From assembly GCF_006517235.1 (NCBI RefSeq), contig NZ_CP041188.1, positions 2,914,001-2,978,000 of the forward strand: 64,000 nt of DNA, written 5' to 3'. This document shows, piece by piece, positions 9,914 through 20,657 of this stretch. Below the pieces are notes generated by a model, which was given only the letters and a program-made list of their open reading frames with translations, was not told the origin of the DNA and did no database searches. How positions within the stretch are numbered: position 1 is the first letter of the stretch; each line of letters opens with the position of its first letter. This DNA is from Pseudarthrobacter sp. NIBRBAC000502772 (GTDB lineage: Bacteria > Actinomycetota > Actinomycetes > Actinomycetales > Micrococcaceae). Both the position numbers and the translations under genes were made by a program.

Positions 9914-12040
9914 TCAGGCCTGCAGGCCAGCGAGGGAGTCCTTGGCAGCGGCGGCGACAGCCACCGCGGTGATGCCGAACTCCTGGAAAAGGCGCTTGTA
10001 GTCCGCGGAAGCGCCATAGTGCTCGAGCGAGATGGAACGTCCGGCATCGCCGACGAATTCCCTCCAGCCCAGGGCCAGCCCGGCCTCGACGGAGACCCGG
10101 GCCTTGACGGCAGCGGGGAGCACGGACTCGCGGTAAGCGGCGTCCTGCTTGTTGAACCACTCCACGCACGGCATGGAGACAACGCGGGCAGCGATGCCTT
10201 CAGCCTGGAGGGCTTCGCGGGCCTGGACGGCCAGCTGGACCTCGGAGCCGGTGCCGATCAGGATCACGTCGGCGGGGACGGTGGCGCCGTCCTTGGAAGC
10301 TTCAGCCAGGACGTAGCCGCCCTTGGCGACGCCGGAAACGGAACCGAACGTGTCGCCGTCGGCTTCGCTTTCACCACGGGCATAGGTGGGGATGTTCTGG
10401 CGGGTCAGGACAATGCCGGCAGGGTTCTCGTGGTTCTCCAGCATGGTCTTCCATGCCACCGCGACCTCGTTGGCGTCGCCGGGGCGGACCACGTCCAGGC
10501 CCACGATGGCGCGTAGGGAAGCGAGCTGTTCCACCGGCTGGTGGGTGGGGCCGTCTTCGCCCAGGCCGATGGAGTCGTGCGTCCAGACATACAGGGACGG
10601 AACACCCATCAGGGCGCCGAGCCGGATGGCGGGCCGCTGGTAGTCGCTGAAGATCAGGAACGTGCCTGAGAACGCGCGGGTCCGCCCGTGCAGGGCGATG
10701 CCGTTCACGATCGATGCCGCGGCATGCTCGCGGATGCCGAAGTGCAGGACCCGGCCGTAGGGGTTGCCGGACCAGGTATCGGTCTGCTTCGAGGCGGGCA
10801 CGAACGACGGCGAGCCTTCGATGGTGGTGTTGTTGGACTCGGCGAGGTCGGCGGAGCCGCCCCAGAGTTCCGGCATGACTGGTCCGAGTGCATTCAGGAC
10901 CTTGCCGGAAGCGGCGCGGGTGGAGACGTCCTTGCCGGCCGGGAAGACCGGAAGCGCGGCGTCCAGGCCGTCGGGCAGTTCGCGGGCCTCGATACGCTGC
11001 AGGAGTGCAGAGCCTTCGGGGTTGGCGGCCTGCCAGGCGTTGAACGACTCTTCCCATTCCTTCTTGGCAGCGGCGCCGCGGTCCACGACGGAGCGGGCGT
11101 GGGCCAGGACTTCCTGGTCAACGTCGAAGGACTTGGCGGGGTCGAAGCCCAGGACAGACTTCAGGCCGGCGACTTCCTCTGCACCGAGAGCGGAACCGTG
11201 GATCTTGCCCGTGTTCTGCTTCTTGGGCGCCGGGTAGCCGATGATGGTGCGCAGCGAGATGATGGAGGGCTTGGACGTCTCGGCCTTGGCGGCGAGCAGT
11301 GCGGAGTAAAGCTCCTGGACGTCCTCTTTGTATTCGCCGGTCTTGGTCCAGTCGACGCGCTGCGTGTGCCAGCCGTACGCCTCGTAGCGCTTGAGGACAT
11401 CCTCGGTGAACGAGATGTCGGTGTCGTCCTCGATGGAGATGTGGTTCTCATCGTAGACAACTACAAGGTTGCCCAGTTCCTGGTGGCCGGCCAGCGAGGA
11501 CGCCTCGGAGGTGACGCCTTCCTGCAGGTCCCCGTCGGAGGCGATTACCCAGATGGTGTGGTCGAAGGGGCTTTCGCCGGCCGCAGCATCGGCGTCGAAC
11601 AGGCCGCGCATCCGGCGCTGGGAGTAGGCGAACCCGACCGACGAGGCAAGGCCCTGGCCCAGCGGCCCGGTGGTGATCTCCACACCGGCGGTGTGCTTGT
11701 ACTCCGGGTGGCCCGGGGTCAGGGAATCCCAGGTGCGAAGTGCCTCAAGGTCCTTCAGTTCCAGGCCGTAGCCCGACAGGAACAGCTGGATGTAAAGGGT
11801 CAGCGACGTGTGGCCGGGAGACAGGATGAACCGGTCGCGTCCCAGCCAGTCCGGGTTGCGCGGGTCGTGGCGCATCAGCTTCTGGAAGAGAAGGTAGGCG
11901 GCGGGCGCCAGGCTCATGGCCGTGCCCGGGTGGCCGTTACCGACCTTCTCGACGGCATCCGCAGCCAGAACGCGGATAGTGTCCACCGCGCGCTGGTCCA
12001 AGCTGGTCCATGACAGTTCTTGCTCTTCCAAATGTGGCAC
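9914..12040 (-). CDS. tkt: Transketolase
   Basis: Thiamine-diphosphate enzyme moving two-carbon units in the pentose phosphate pathway. About 708 residues; motifs include [11 protein letters not shown], the cofactor motif ASDGDLQEG, and [11 protein letters not shown] in the pyrimidine-binding domain. I chose the GTG at 12040 (product begins with [10 protein letters not shown]) because it has an AGAGGGG site about 10 bases upstream and fits the family N-terminus. An ATG at 12100 would add 20 atypical residues. First gene of the six-gene operon. Confidence 0.95.
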   Translation of the reverse strand: MPHLEEQELSWTSLDQRAVDTIRVLAADAVEKVGNGHPGTAMSLAPAAYLLFQKLMRHDPRNPDWLGRDRFILSPGHTSLTLYIQLFLSGYGLELKDLEALRTWDSLTPGHPEYKHTAGVEITTGPLGQGLASSVGFAYSQRRMRGLFDADAAAGESPFDHTIWVIASDGDLQEGVTSEASSLAGHQELGNLVVVYDENHISIEDDTDISFTEDVLKRYEAYGWHTQRVDWTKTGEYKEDVQELYSALLAAKAETSKPSIISLRTIIGYPAPKKQNTGKIHGSALGAEEVAGLKSVLGFDPAKSFDVDQEVLAHARSVVDRGAAAKKEWEESFNAWQAANPEGSALLQRIEARELPDGLDAALPVFPAGKDVSTRAASGKVLNALGPVMPELWGGSADLAESNNTTIEGSPSFVPASKQTDTWSGNPYGRVLHFGIREHAAASIVNGIALHGRTRAFSGTFLIFSDYQRPAIRLGALMGVPSLYVWTHDSIGLGEDGPTHQPVEQLASLRAIVGLDVVRPGDANEVAVAWKTMLENHENPAGIVLTRQNIPTYARGESEADGDTFGSVSGVAKGGYVLAEASKDGATVPADVILIGTGSEVQLAVQAREALQAEGIAARVVSMPCVEWFNKQDAAYRESVLPAAVKARVSVEAGLALGWREFVGDAGRSISLEHYGASADYKRLFQEFGITAVAVAAAAKDSLAGLQA

Positions 12041-12541
12041 GAAAACCGGGCCCCTCTCTGTGCTGATGGTGGGCGGTACACGGGATCCGTTTCGGGGCAC
12101 GCTATGGTGCCCGCTGCGGTGTGTACCAGCCGTTCACCATCGAAACGTTGATCTATCATTCAGCAGGGCTATGGGAACGCGTTATCCAACGCTTTTCTGC
12201 CGCTTGCTGATCTGGTGACAGCTTAGCTCGATTCCACTCTGCGGTCAGCGCAAATCTCACCTTTTGGACGCAATTTCCCCTTATGTGAATCGCCATTTCG
12301 TGAGGTTGAGTTAATCTGCTCGAATCACCCTGCGCGCAATCATCAGGGCCTAATCCGGGGGCATCTGTTACAAATGCGCACGGTATGATATTTGGAGGCC
12401 GACGCCGGTAGCCGAGCCCTTTCGGGGCGGCGGCAGACCCGGGGCGTTGCCGGGACCTCTTCTGATGACCATTGGCGGGCTGCCCGGCGAACGGCCGCAA
12501 GACACAGCTGCACCGCCAGACAGAACTGCCAACCAGAACGG
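12041..12541. promoter_or_regulatory. Divergent tkt/ctaB control region
   Basis: About 500 bases without a convincing gene separate tkt from ctaB, which are transcribed away from each other. Visible items are an inverted repeat GCGTT-N4-AACGC at 12179-12192 on the tkt side, and a good -10 hexamer TATGAT at 12384-12389 pointing toward ctaB with no clear -35. GC-rich potential hairpins follow at about 12400-12470. The ctaB frame is open from 12392, but that part has no family similarity. Confidence 0.5.
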
Positions 12542-13501
12542 GTGACTGCCACCGTGAGCACAACAGATACGCCGCTTAATGCTTCCCGCACCCGAGGGGG
12601 AGCCGGGTTCGCCCGTAAGGCCAAGGCGTATTTCGCCCTCACCAAGCCGCGTGTCATTGAGTTGCTGCTGGTCAGCACCTTGCCCACCATGATCTACGCC
12701 GAGCGCGGCTTCCCGCCGATCGGCCTGATCCTGGCCACGCTGGTCGGCGGCGCGTTTGCCGCCGGCAGTGCCGGTGCCTTCAACTGCTACCTTGACCGCG
12801 ACATCGACAAACTGATGCACCGGACTGAGAACCGTCCGCTCGTCACCGGCGAGGTGACCCCGCGTGAGGCGCTGGTGTTCTCCTGGCTGCTCGGAGCAGC
12901 CGCCATCGTTATTCTCTGGTTCGGCGCCAACCCGCTGGCCGCGTGGCTCGGGTTGGCCGCAATTTTCTTCTATGTAGTCATCTACACCATCATCCTCAAG
13001 CGCCGCACCGCACAGAACATTGTGTGGGGTGGAGCTGCGGGCTGCTTCCCGGTGCTGATTGCATGGGCCGCCGTGACCAATACCGTCGAATGGCCGGCCG
13101 TCATCCTGTTTATGGTCATATTCCTCTGGACGCCGCCGCACTACTGGCCGCTTTCGATGCGTTACGGCGAGGACTACCGCAACGCCAACGTGCCCATGCT
13201 TGGGGCAATTGCCGGCGCCAAGGTGGTTTCCGTCCAAGTGGTCCTCTACGCCTGGGCCATGGTGGCCTGCTCGCTGCTGCTGGTCCCCGCCGGTGGCGCG
13301 GGCTGGGTCTACACGGCCACCGCAGTATTGGCGGGTGCATGGTTCCTTTACGAGTCGCACTCCCTCTACAACCGGGCGCAGCGCGAGGACATCTCGGACA
13401 AGCGCGCCATGAAGGTCTTCCACGGCTCCATCAGCTACCTGACGCTGCTGTTCATCGCATTGGCCGTGGATCCGTTCGTCGGATCAGCGATCATCGGTTA
13501 A
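12542..13501 (+). CDS. ctaB: Protohaem IX farnesyltransferase (haem o synthase)
   Basis: Membrane prenyltransferase adding a farnesyl chain to haem b to make haem o for cytochrome oxidase. About 319 residues with roughly nine hydrophobic segments. The prenyl-diphosphate motif [15 protein letters not shown] and the second acidic motif [13 protein letters not shown] are present. The start is uncertain: GTG at 12542 gives MTATVSTTD, and a second GTG lies at 12554; neither has a strong ribosome site. It is divergent from tkt and convergent with ctaA, as in other actinobacteria. Confidence 0.95.
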   Translation: MTATVSTTDTPLNASRTRGGAGFARKAKAYFALTKPRVIELLLVSTLPTMIYAERGFPPIGLILATLVGGAFAAGSAGAFNCYLDRDIDKLMHRTENRPLVTGEVTPREALVFSWLLGAAAIVILWFGANPLAAWLGLAAIFFYVVIYTIILKRRTAQNIVWGGAAGCFPVLIAWAAVTNTVEWPAVILFMVIFLWTPPHYWPLSMRYGEDYRNANVPMLGAIAGAKVVSVQVVLYAWAMVACSLLLVPAGGAGWVYTATAVLAGAWFLYESHSLYNRAQREDISDKRAMKVFHGSISYLTLLFIALAVDPFVGSAIIG

Positions 13502-13515
13502 CAGCACCCCCACCC

Positions 13516-13716
13516 AACGCTCTCTCAATTCCGAATTGATGTGGTTTTTTTACCGACCCTCTATCAGTACCTGCAGCTCTCTTAGCGACCCTCTCTCACC
13601 AACGGTGAAGGAGGGTCGCTTTTGTGTCTCCAAGAGGTAAGGGAAGATCCTACGAACCACCGCAGGGAATGAGAGAGGGTCTGCCCACTTCCTGCATTAA
13701 GTGAGAGAGCGTCCTT
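13516..13716. repeat. Cluster of ACSCTCTCTCA-type repeats between ctaB and ctaA
   Basis: The motif ACSCTCTCTCA occurs on the plus strand near 13516, 13555 (variant CTCTATCA) and 13587. Its reverse complement occurs near 13669 and 13700. That is five copies in about 200 bases, in both orientations, with spacers that contain further small palindromes. It looks like a dispersed REP-like intergenic element rather than a gene or CRISPR array. Confidence 0.65.
13584..13624 (+). terminator. Probable terminator after ctaB
   Basis: A 17-bp stem with two mismatches (13584-13600 paired with 13604-13620, loop AAC) is followed by TTTGTG. Its arms are built from the same repeat motif as the surrounding cluster, so a repeat unit appears to serve as the ctaB terminator. 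Confidence 0.65.
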
Positions 13717-13725
13717 AAATGCGGG

Positions 13726-13754
13726 GTGCCACGGTTCATCGGGAACCGTGGCAC
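13726..13754. terminator. Hairpin between convergent ctaB and ctaA
   Basis: A 12-bp perfect stem GTGCCACGGTTC/GAACCGTGGCAC with a 5-nt loop lies 26 bases beyond the ctaA stop. It probably ends leftward ctaA transcription, though the T-tract on that strand is weak. Confidence 0.5.
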
Positions 13755-13779
13755 TCCTGTTGGGCAAAAACAGTGGAGG

Positions 13780-14724
13780 TTACGTGACCGGGCTCGAGCG
13801 GGCGAGGTCGGTGGAGTTTGTTGCCGCGCTCATCAGCAGCGCGGCGCCGAGCATGTGGGCGCCCACCAGCAACGCGGGGATACCGTTGTAGTACTGGGTG
13901 AAGCCGATGACGGCCTGCAGCAGGGTCACGGCAAGCAGCAACAGGACGGACGTGCGGAACGGGCCCTGGATGCGGCGGACAATGACCAGCACCAGTGCGA
14001 ACAGTGTGCCGGCCGTGATTAGGTACGCCGGAACGGCATGGATGTGGGAGAACAGGTCCCAGTCGAGGCCGTTGCGGGGAGCATCGGCGTCACCGGCGTG
14101 GGGACCGGAGCCGGTCACCACTACGCCGAGCATTACGGCGAGGGCGGAGAAAAGCCCGACGGCGGCAGTCACCGGACGCATGACGCCCGGCAATGCGGGG
14201 AGCCGGACGCCGGCATGGCGGCCCGTCCTGCCGTAGGCCCGGTTGACGAGCAGCGTGGCAATCACCACAAGGGCCATGGACACGAGGAAGTGCAGGCCCA
14301 CCACCCACGGATTGAGGTTGGTCAGCACGGTGATGCCACCGATCACCGCCTGTGCCGGAATGCTGGCCAGCAGGCCCAGCGCCAGCAGGAAGAGGTCCCG
14401 GCGCTCCTTGCGAAGGTTCCACAAGTACACAAGCATGGCCAGCGCAACCGCCGCCAGGGCAAACGTCAGGAGCCGGTTGCCGAATTCGATGAAGCCGTGG
14501 ATCCCCATTTCGGCAGTGTTAACCAAAGAGGTCTCGGTGCAGCGCGGCCAAGTGGGGCAGCCGAGGCCGGATGCAGTCAGCCGCACCGCGCCGCCGGTCA
14601 CCACCAGCAGCGTCTGGCCCACCAGGGACGCCACCGCGAGGCGGCGGACACTGGTGTCCACGGTTCGGGGCAGCCTCGCGATAAGGCGGCCGGCGATCTG
14701 GGGGAGGCGTGAAGCCGTGCTCAC
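13780..14724 (-). CDS. ctaA: Haem A synthase (COX15/CtaA family)
   Basis: Oxidises haem o to haem a for aa3-type cytochrome oxidase. About 314 residues with some eight membrane segments; GGAVRLTASGLGCPTWPRC near the N-terminus holds the conserved extracytoplasmic cysteines, and the axial His positions lie in the EFGNR and HFL segments. GTG at 14724 was chosen because it begins 7 bases after the permease stop; the frame extends to 14772 but would overlap the permease. It follows an ABC permease/ATPase pair, a conserved actinobacterial order. Confidence 0.93.
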   Translation of the reverse strand: MSTASRLPQIAGRLIARLPRTVDTSVRRLAVASLVGQTLLVVTGGAVRLTASGLGCPTWPRCTETSLVNTAEMGIHGFIEFGNRLLTFALAAVALAMLVYLWNLRKERRDLFLLALGLLASIPAQAVIGGITVLTNLNPWVVGLHFLVSMALVVIATLLVNRAYGRTGRHAGVRLPALPGVMRPVTAAVGLFSALAVMLGVVVTGSGPHAGDADAPRNGLDWDLFSHIHAVPAYLITAGTLFALVLVIVRRIQGPFRTSVLLLLAVTLLQAVIGFTQYYNGIPALLVGAHMLGAALLMSAATNSTDLARSSPVT

Positions 14725-14731
14725 GGATATC

Positions 14732-15502
14732 TCAATTCCACTTGAACCAACGGATGGCTGCTGCTCCGGCAAGAACCGTCCAGAGCAACAGGATAAGCGC
14801 GGCGCCGCCGTTCAACGAGCCGTGCAGGAAAGCTTCGCGCATGGCCTCGCCGAGTGCGCCGGAGGGCAGGTAGTGGACCGCTCCCTGCGCCAGCGCGGGC
14901 AGCCGTTCCGCGGGAATGACTATCCCTCCCAAGGCGCCCAGCAGGATCCACAGCAGATTGGTGATGGCCAGGGTTGCCTCGGGCCGGACCGTGCCTGCCA
15001 CCAGGAGCCCCAGCGCGGTGAACGCCACGGCGCCCAGGGCCAGCAGTGACAGCCCGGGGAGCCAGCCGGAGGCAGGCGGCTGCCAGCCTAACGGAAGCGC
15101 CACCAGCGTCACCACTGCCACCTGGAGGCAGAGCACCGCCAGGACCGCCAGCACCTTACCCGCGATGAGGCCTTCGCGGCCCAGGGGTGTGGTGGACAGG
15201 AACCGGAGAACCCCGTACCGCCGGTCGAAGCCGGTGGCGATGCCCTGCCCGGTGAAGGCCGTGGACATGGCGCACAATGCCAGGATGCCGGGGACGGCCA
15301 CATTGATGCGGCTGGCTCCGAAACCGTCCAGGAAAGGAGTGACGGTGAGCCCCACCAGCGCCAGAAGCGGCAGGACGACTGCAAGGATCAGCTGCTCGCC
15401 GTTCCGGAGCATCGTCAGTGATTCGTATTTACCCTGCAGCAGGATACGGCGCAGCAGCGTGGCCGGTGCCCCTTGGTCGGGGGTGGCTGCGGGAGCCGTC
15501 AT
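14732..15502 (-). CDS. ABC-2 type transporter permease
   Basis: About 256 residues with six hydrophobic segments, of the ABC-2 exporter type. It overlaps the ATPase stop by 4 bases (ATGA), and ctaA begins 7 bases after it, so the three form one operon. The ATG at 15502 gives MTAPAATPDQG; earlier in-frame starts would overlap the ATPase. The substrate is unknown. The link to haem A synthesis is by position only, although the same order occurs in Mycobacterium (Rv1456c-Rv1458c). Confidence 0.85.
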   Translation of the reverse strand: MTAPAATPDQGAPATLLRRILLQGKYESLTMLRNGEQLILAVVLPLLALVGLTVTPFLDGFGASRINVAVPGILALCAMSTAFTGQGIATGFDRRYGVLRFLSTTPLGREGLIAGKVLAVLAVLCLQVAVVTLVALPLGWQPPASGWLPGLSLLALGAVAFTALGLLVAGTVRPEATLAITNLLWILLGALGGIVIPAERLPALAQGAVHYLPSGALGEAMREAFLHGSLNGGAALILLLWTVLAGAAAIRWFKWN

Positions 15503-16467
15503 CGGATGTCCTTTCCCGAGATGTCCAGGAAGACATCTTCCAGGCTTCGTGCCGCCAGGCTCATGGAACCGGGCATCACGCCGTGGGCTGCCCACCAGGC
15601 GGTCAACGACGCGAGATCGCGGGGTGTCAGTGCACCCGAGGCCACGTAGCTTCCGGCCCGTGTTTCAGAGACGGTGATGCCATCGGGCAGCACGCCGGTG
15701 AAATCCAGCCCCGGGGGAGCCTCGAACACCAGGGTGCGGACGTGGTCGGTGCCGGCCTCCACAGCCGGGTCCCGCTGCAGCAGCTGGGAAACTGTTCCCT
15801 CGGCGACGTTCCTGCCGGCGTCGATGATGTACACGTAGTCCGCCAGCCGCTGGGCGTCGTCCATCAGGTGTGTTGTCAGGATGATGCCCATCCCGGCCGC
15901 CCGCAGTTCCGAGATCAGCTCGAAGACCAGTTGCCGGGACTGGGGATCCAGGCCGGCGCTGGGCTCGTCCAGGAAAAGGACTTCCGGATTGCCGATCAGT
16001 GCTGCGGCGAGGGCCAGGCGCTGCTTCTGCCCACCGGAGAGTCTGCGCACGCTGGTCCTGGCGAAAGTATCAATGCCGAGCCGTTCCACCAGTTCGTCAA
16101 CTGAGCGGGGCCGCGCGTACATTCCAGCGATGTGCCGCAGGAGCGGGATGGGACGGGCCGACGGCGGGAGGCCGCCGTCCTGAAGCATCACGCCTACGCG
16201 GGACCGCAGGTCAGCGCCCGAACGGCCCGGATCCTGGCCGAGCAGCGAGATGCTGCCGCCGCTGCGCTTCTGCAGGCCCTGGGCGCATTCGATGGTGGTG
16301 GTCTTTCCGGCTCCATTGGCGCCCAGGAGGGCCGTGACCTGGCCGCGTTCGGCCATAAGGGATACGCCGTTGACCACCCGGAGCATTTTTCCGTCCAGGC
16401 TGGCCAGCGGACCAACATCCTTAATTAACCCGCTGATGGACAGAACCGGGGATTCGGGGGATCGCAC
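15499..16467 (-). CDS. ABC transporter ATP-binding protein
   Basis: Nucleotide-binding subunit of an ABC-2 exporter. In the 322-residue product, Walker A GANGAGKTT, signature LSGGQKQR, Walker B LFLDEPSAGLD and the switch His in LTTHLMDD are all intact. A C-terminal extension of about 90 residues resembles drug/haem exporter ATPases. It is partnered with the permease downstream by a 4-base overlap. Its 5' end faces sufR across a 115-bp region that contains a DtxR-like box. Confidence 0.9.
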   Translation of the reverse strand: MRSPESPVLSISGLIKDVGPLASLDGKMLRVVNGVSLMAERGQVTALLGANGAGKTTTIECAQGLQKRSGGSISLLGQDPGRSGADLRSRVGVMLQDGGLPPSARPIPLLRHIAGMYARPRSVDELVERLGIDTFARTSVRRLSGGQKQRLALAAALIGNPEVLFLDEPSAGLDPQSRQLVFELISELRAAGMGIILTTHLMDDAQRLADYVYIIDAGRNVAEGTVSQLLQRDPAVEAGTDHVRTLVFEAPPGLDFTGVLPDGITVSETRAGSYVASGALTPRDLASLTAWWAAHGVMPGSMSLAARSLEDVFLDISGKDIR

Positions 16468-16518
16468 CCCAGCATTCTACGCGATGTAGTACTGGCGGCC
16501 CCGCAGTGGACCCCGGCC

Positions 16519-16537
16519 GCAGGTCAGCCTGACCTTA
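16519..16537. promoter_or_regulatory. Candidate DtxR/IdeR iron box upstream of the suf operon
   Basis: Bases 16521-16535 form a perfect 15-bp palindrome AGGTCAGCCTGACCT. The 19-mer 16519-16537 matches the IdeR/DtxR consensus TWAGGTWAGSCTWACCTWA at 15 of 19 positions; the mismatches are the two outer left bases and the symmetric W positions. It lies between the divergent ABC ATPase and sufR genes and could give iron-dependent control of either or both. SufR itself is an alternative ligand. Confidence 0.6.
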
Positions 16538-16562
16538 CTAGTACGGGGGAGTAAATTACGAC

Positions 16563-16586
16563 ATGATTGTGTTGTGTATTCCATGA
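16563..16586 (+). CDS. Putative 7-codon leader ORF overlapping sufR
   Basis: ATG at 16563 opens a 7-codon frame encoding MIVLCIP whose TGA overlaps the sufR ATG (ATGA). A GGGGGAG site lies about 11 bases upstream, while the sufR ATG itself has no ribosome site. This suggests translational coupling of sufR to the leader. The Cys codon in the leader is notable next to an Fe-S operon, but a sensing role is speculation. Confidence 0.4.
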   Translation: MIVLCIP

Positions 16587-17415
16587 CCAATGCTGCTGCT
16601 GTGCCGTTTGCCGGGCACCGAGCGCCGCGTACCGCCGCTGACCGCGGCCACGTGGCCGCTGTGCCGGTGGCGGACTCGGACGAGCGTACACGGGACCGGG
16701 TTCTTGGTGCCGTGCTTGAGCACGGCCCCATCAGCGCGGCGGAACTCGGCGACATGCTCGGTTTCACACCAGCCGCGGTCCGGAGGCATCTTGATCATCT
16801 GGCCCGCAGCGGGGATATTGAGGTCAAGCGCGTGGCCAAGGCCGGCGCCGGCGCGGGACGTCCCGCTCGCCGCTACGTCCTGAGCTCGCAGGGCCAGTCC
16901 ACGCTTGGCAACGATTACCTCGACATCGCCACCCTCGCGCTCAAGCAGCTCCAGGCAGTAGCGGGCGACGACGCCGTCCGCGCGTTCGCCGTCGAACGTT
17001 TTGCCGACATGGAACGCCGGTACGCACCCGAGGTCGAACAGGCCGGGCCGGACATCACCGCCAGGGCGCAGGCACTGTCCGCGGCGCTGAGCCGGGATGG
17101 CTTCGTGGCGTCGGCCGCCTCGATCGAGGCCAAGGCCCCGCTGCCGGCAGCACTCTCCAGCGTCCAGCTGTGCCAGGGGCATTGCCCCATCCAGCAGCTC
17201 GCCGCCCAGTTCCCTGTCTTCTGCGATGTGGAGACCGATGTGTTCTCCCGGCTGGTAGGCGTTGACGTGCGCCGCCTCTCCACGCTGGCTCGCGGTGGAC
17301 ACGTCTGCACCACCCATATACCCACAGGCCGGCTGGCTGCAGGGGGACCCCGCGTCCCGCAGGCAGCCCCCGCCAGCCTGGATGAAGTAACCAACCATCA
17401 GCAAGAAAGGCCGTG

Positions 17416-17416
<1 letters not shown>
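16583..17416 (+). CDS. sufR: Fe-S cluster-sensing transcriptional regulator SufR
   Basis: Winged-helix regulator of the suf operon. The 277-residue product has an HTH at about residues 50-72 ([10 protein letters not shown]...AAVRRHL) and, in the C-terminal half, cysteines C197, C201, C214 and C242 in LCQGHCP, VFC and HVCTTHIP, the pattern used by SufR to hold an Fe-S cluster. The start at 16583 overlaps a leader ORF; a GTG at 16574 would add three residues. Its TGA overlaps the sufB ATG by one base. It probably autoregulates the operon. Confidence 0.9.
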
Positions 17417-18879
<1,463 letters not shown>

Positions 18880-18881
18880 CG

Positions 18882-20168
18882 ATGACTGAAATCACTACTG
18901 AAAAGGCCCGCATCGGCGCGCCCTCGGCCCAGCCGTTTATTAACGGTTTCACGGAAGAGGGCGAAAGCCTGTCTCCGATCAACGCGAACGGTTCCAAGGC
19001 CCCGCTGGCCGGCGAAGCGGTCAAGCGCCACTCACACGGCGGCGGCGTCGGCATTCCGGACAGCTCACGCGCCGGCCGGCTGACCTCGTACAACCTGGCG
19101 GACTTCAAGCCGCTCACCGGGCTTGAGGAAGACTGGCGCTTTACCCCCCTCAAGCGCCTGCGTGGGCTGCACAGCGAGGTCCTGGCGGGAGCGGCTCCCA
19201 CCGTCACCGTCAGCGGCCCGGAGCAGGTCACGGTTGAGTCCGTGGCACGCGGCGACAAGCGCATCGGTTCCGCCGGCATCCCGGAGGACCGCGTGTCCGC
19301 CAACGCCTGGGAGAACTTCAGCGAAGCCACCGTCCTCACCATCCCGGCCGAGTTTGAAGCCGACACCGAGGTCACCGTCGTGATCGAAGGCACCTCCACG
19401 GAGGCAGCCGCCCAGCACCTGGTGATCGTGGCGGAGAGGTTCTCCAAGGCCACTGTGGTCCTGAACCACCAGGGCTCGGCCGTGGTGTCCGAAAACATCG
19501 AAATCGTTGTTGAAGACGGCGCCAACCTCACGGTTGTCTCGCTCCAGGAATGGAACGACGACGCCGTCCACGCCTCCTCCCAGCAGGCAAAGATCGGCCG
19601 CGACGCCAAGTTCAAGCACGTGGTGGTCAGCCTCGGCGGGGACCTGGTCCGCGTCACGCCGTCGACCCGTTTTACCGCCCCCGGCGGCGAAGCGGAAATG
19701 TTCGGCCTTTACTTCGCCGACGCCGGCCAGCACCTGGAGCAGCGGCTCTTTGTTGACCATGCGGTGGCGAACTGCACCTCCAACGTGCTCTACAAGGGCG
19801 CGCTGCAGGGCCGTAACGCCCACGCTGTGTGGGTAGGCGACGTCCTGATCCGCAAGGAAGCCGAAGGCACCGACAGCTACGAGGCCAACCGCAACCTGCT
19901 GCTCACGGACGGCGCCCGCGCCGACTCCGTGCCGAACCTCGAGATCGAGACCGGCCTGATCAAGGGTGCCGGCCACGCCAGCGCCACCGGCCGGCTGGAC
20001 GACGAGCACCTGTTCTACCTCATGGCCCGCGGCATTCCCGAGGATGCTGCCCGCCGCCTGGTGGTCCGTGGCTTCCTGCACGAGATCATCCAGCAGATTA
20101 AGGTACCGGCCCTCGAAGAGCGGCTCACCGAGGCTGTTGAGCGCGAACTCGCCGTGACGAACAACTAG
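18882..20168 (+). CDS. sufD: Fe-S cluster assembly protein SufD
   Basis: Paralogue of SufB and partner in the SufBCD scaffold, important for iron acquisition. The 428-residue product has the C-terminal SufBD beta-helix with the conserved sequence around YKGALQGRNAHAVWVGDV. It starts 2 bases after the sufB stop, so the two are coupled. The N-terminal 60 residues are variable, as is usual. Confidence 0.95.
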   Translation: MTEITTEKARIGAPSAQPFINGFTEEGESLSPINANGSKAPLAGEAVKRHSHGGGVGIPDSSRAGRLTSYNLADFKPLTGLEEDWRFTPLKRLRGLHSEVLAGAAPTVTVSGPEQVTVESVARGDKRIGSAGIPEDRVSANAWENFSEATVLTIPAEFEADTEVTVVIEGTSTEAAAQHLVIVAERFSKATVVLNHQGSAVVSENIEIVVEDGANLTVVSLQEWNDDAVHASSQQAKIGRDAKFKHVVVSLGGDLVRVTPSTRFTAPGGEAEMFGLYFADAGQHLEQRLFVDHAVANCTSNVLYKGALQGRNAHAVWVGDVLIRKEAEGTDSYEANRNLLLTDGARADSVPNLEIETGLIKGAGHASATGRLDDEHLFYLMARGIPEDAARRLVVRGFLHEIIQQIKVPALEERLTEAVERELAVTNN

Positions 20169-20184
20169 ACGGCGCGGAAAACAG

Positions 20185-20544
20185 ATGACTGACCAGCCAA
20201 AGGGCGAATTTGTCTGCAAGACGGATGAAATCCAGCTCAAGCAGGCGCTCCGGATCCTGATCGATGACTACCCCGTAGCCATCGTGAAGGACTCCATGGG
20301 AGACATCCACGCCATCGGGGACACCTGCTCGCACGCGGACATCTCACTGTCCGAGGGCGAAGTGGAGGGCTGCATGATCGAATGCTGGGGCCACGGCTCC
20401 CAGTTCGACCTGCGCAGCGGTGAGCCGCTCCAGCTCCCCGCCTACGATCCCGTCCCGGTGTTCGCCGTCGAGATCGTCGGCGACGAGGTCTACGTGGACT
20501 TCACGAACGTGCTCAACGGAGCGGAAGTCCCGAACTTCAGCTAG
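20185..20544 (+). CDS. Rieske-type [2Fe-2S] ferredoxin within the suf operon
   Basis: The 119-residue product has the complete Rieske cluster motif C48-S-H50, then 16 residues, then C67-W-G-H70. It resembles the ferredoxin component of non-haem iron oxygenases, but no oxygenase gene is nearby. It lies between sufD and sufC, 16 bases after sufD. The position suggests electron delivery to, or cluster transfer from, the Suf machinery; that is inferred. Confidence 0.92.
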   Translation: MTDQPKGEFVCKTDEIQLKQALRILIDDYPVAIVKDSMGDIHAIGDTCSHADISLSEGEVEGCMIECWGHGSQFDLRSGEPLQLPAYDPVPVFAVEIVGDEVYVDFTNVLNGAEVPNFS

Positions 20545-20657
20545 CAGCATCAACCGGACAGATCAGCCGCGAGCGGCAATACCAAGCAACAGAACCAAAC
20601 TTCCAGATACAGACCGCACCACCGCCGGAGGGCGCGGTGCAGAGGAGAACAAGACCT

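Noticed and set aside
10688..12013. A long plus-strand frame opposite tkt
   Set aside because: Antisense shadow of transketolase; no recognisable domain and no ribosome site.
12392..12541. N-terminal extension of ctaB from the upstream in-frame start
   Set aside because: The extra 50 residues are Arg/Ala-rich without family similarity, and the -10 TATGAT at 12384 is too close to leave a leader for it.
13516..13716. Possible CRISPR array from repeated CTCTCTCA motifs
   Set aside because: Units are short, spaced irregularly, occur in both orientations and no cas genes are nearby.
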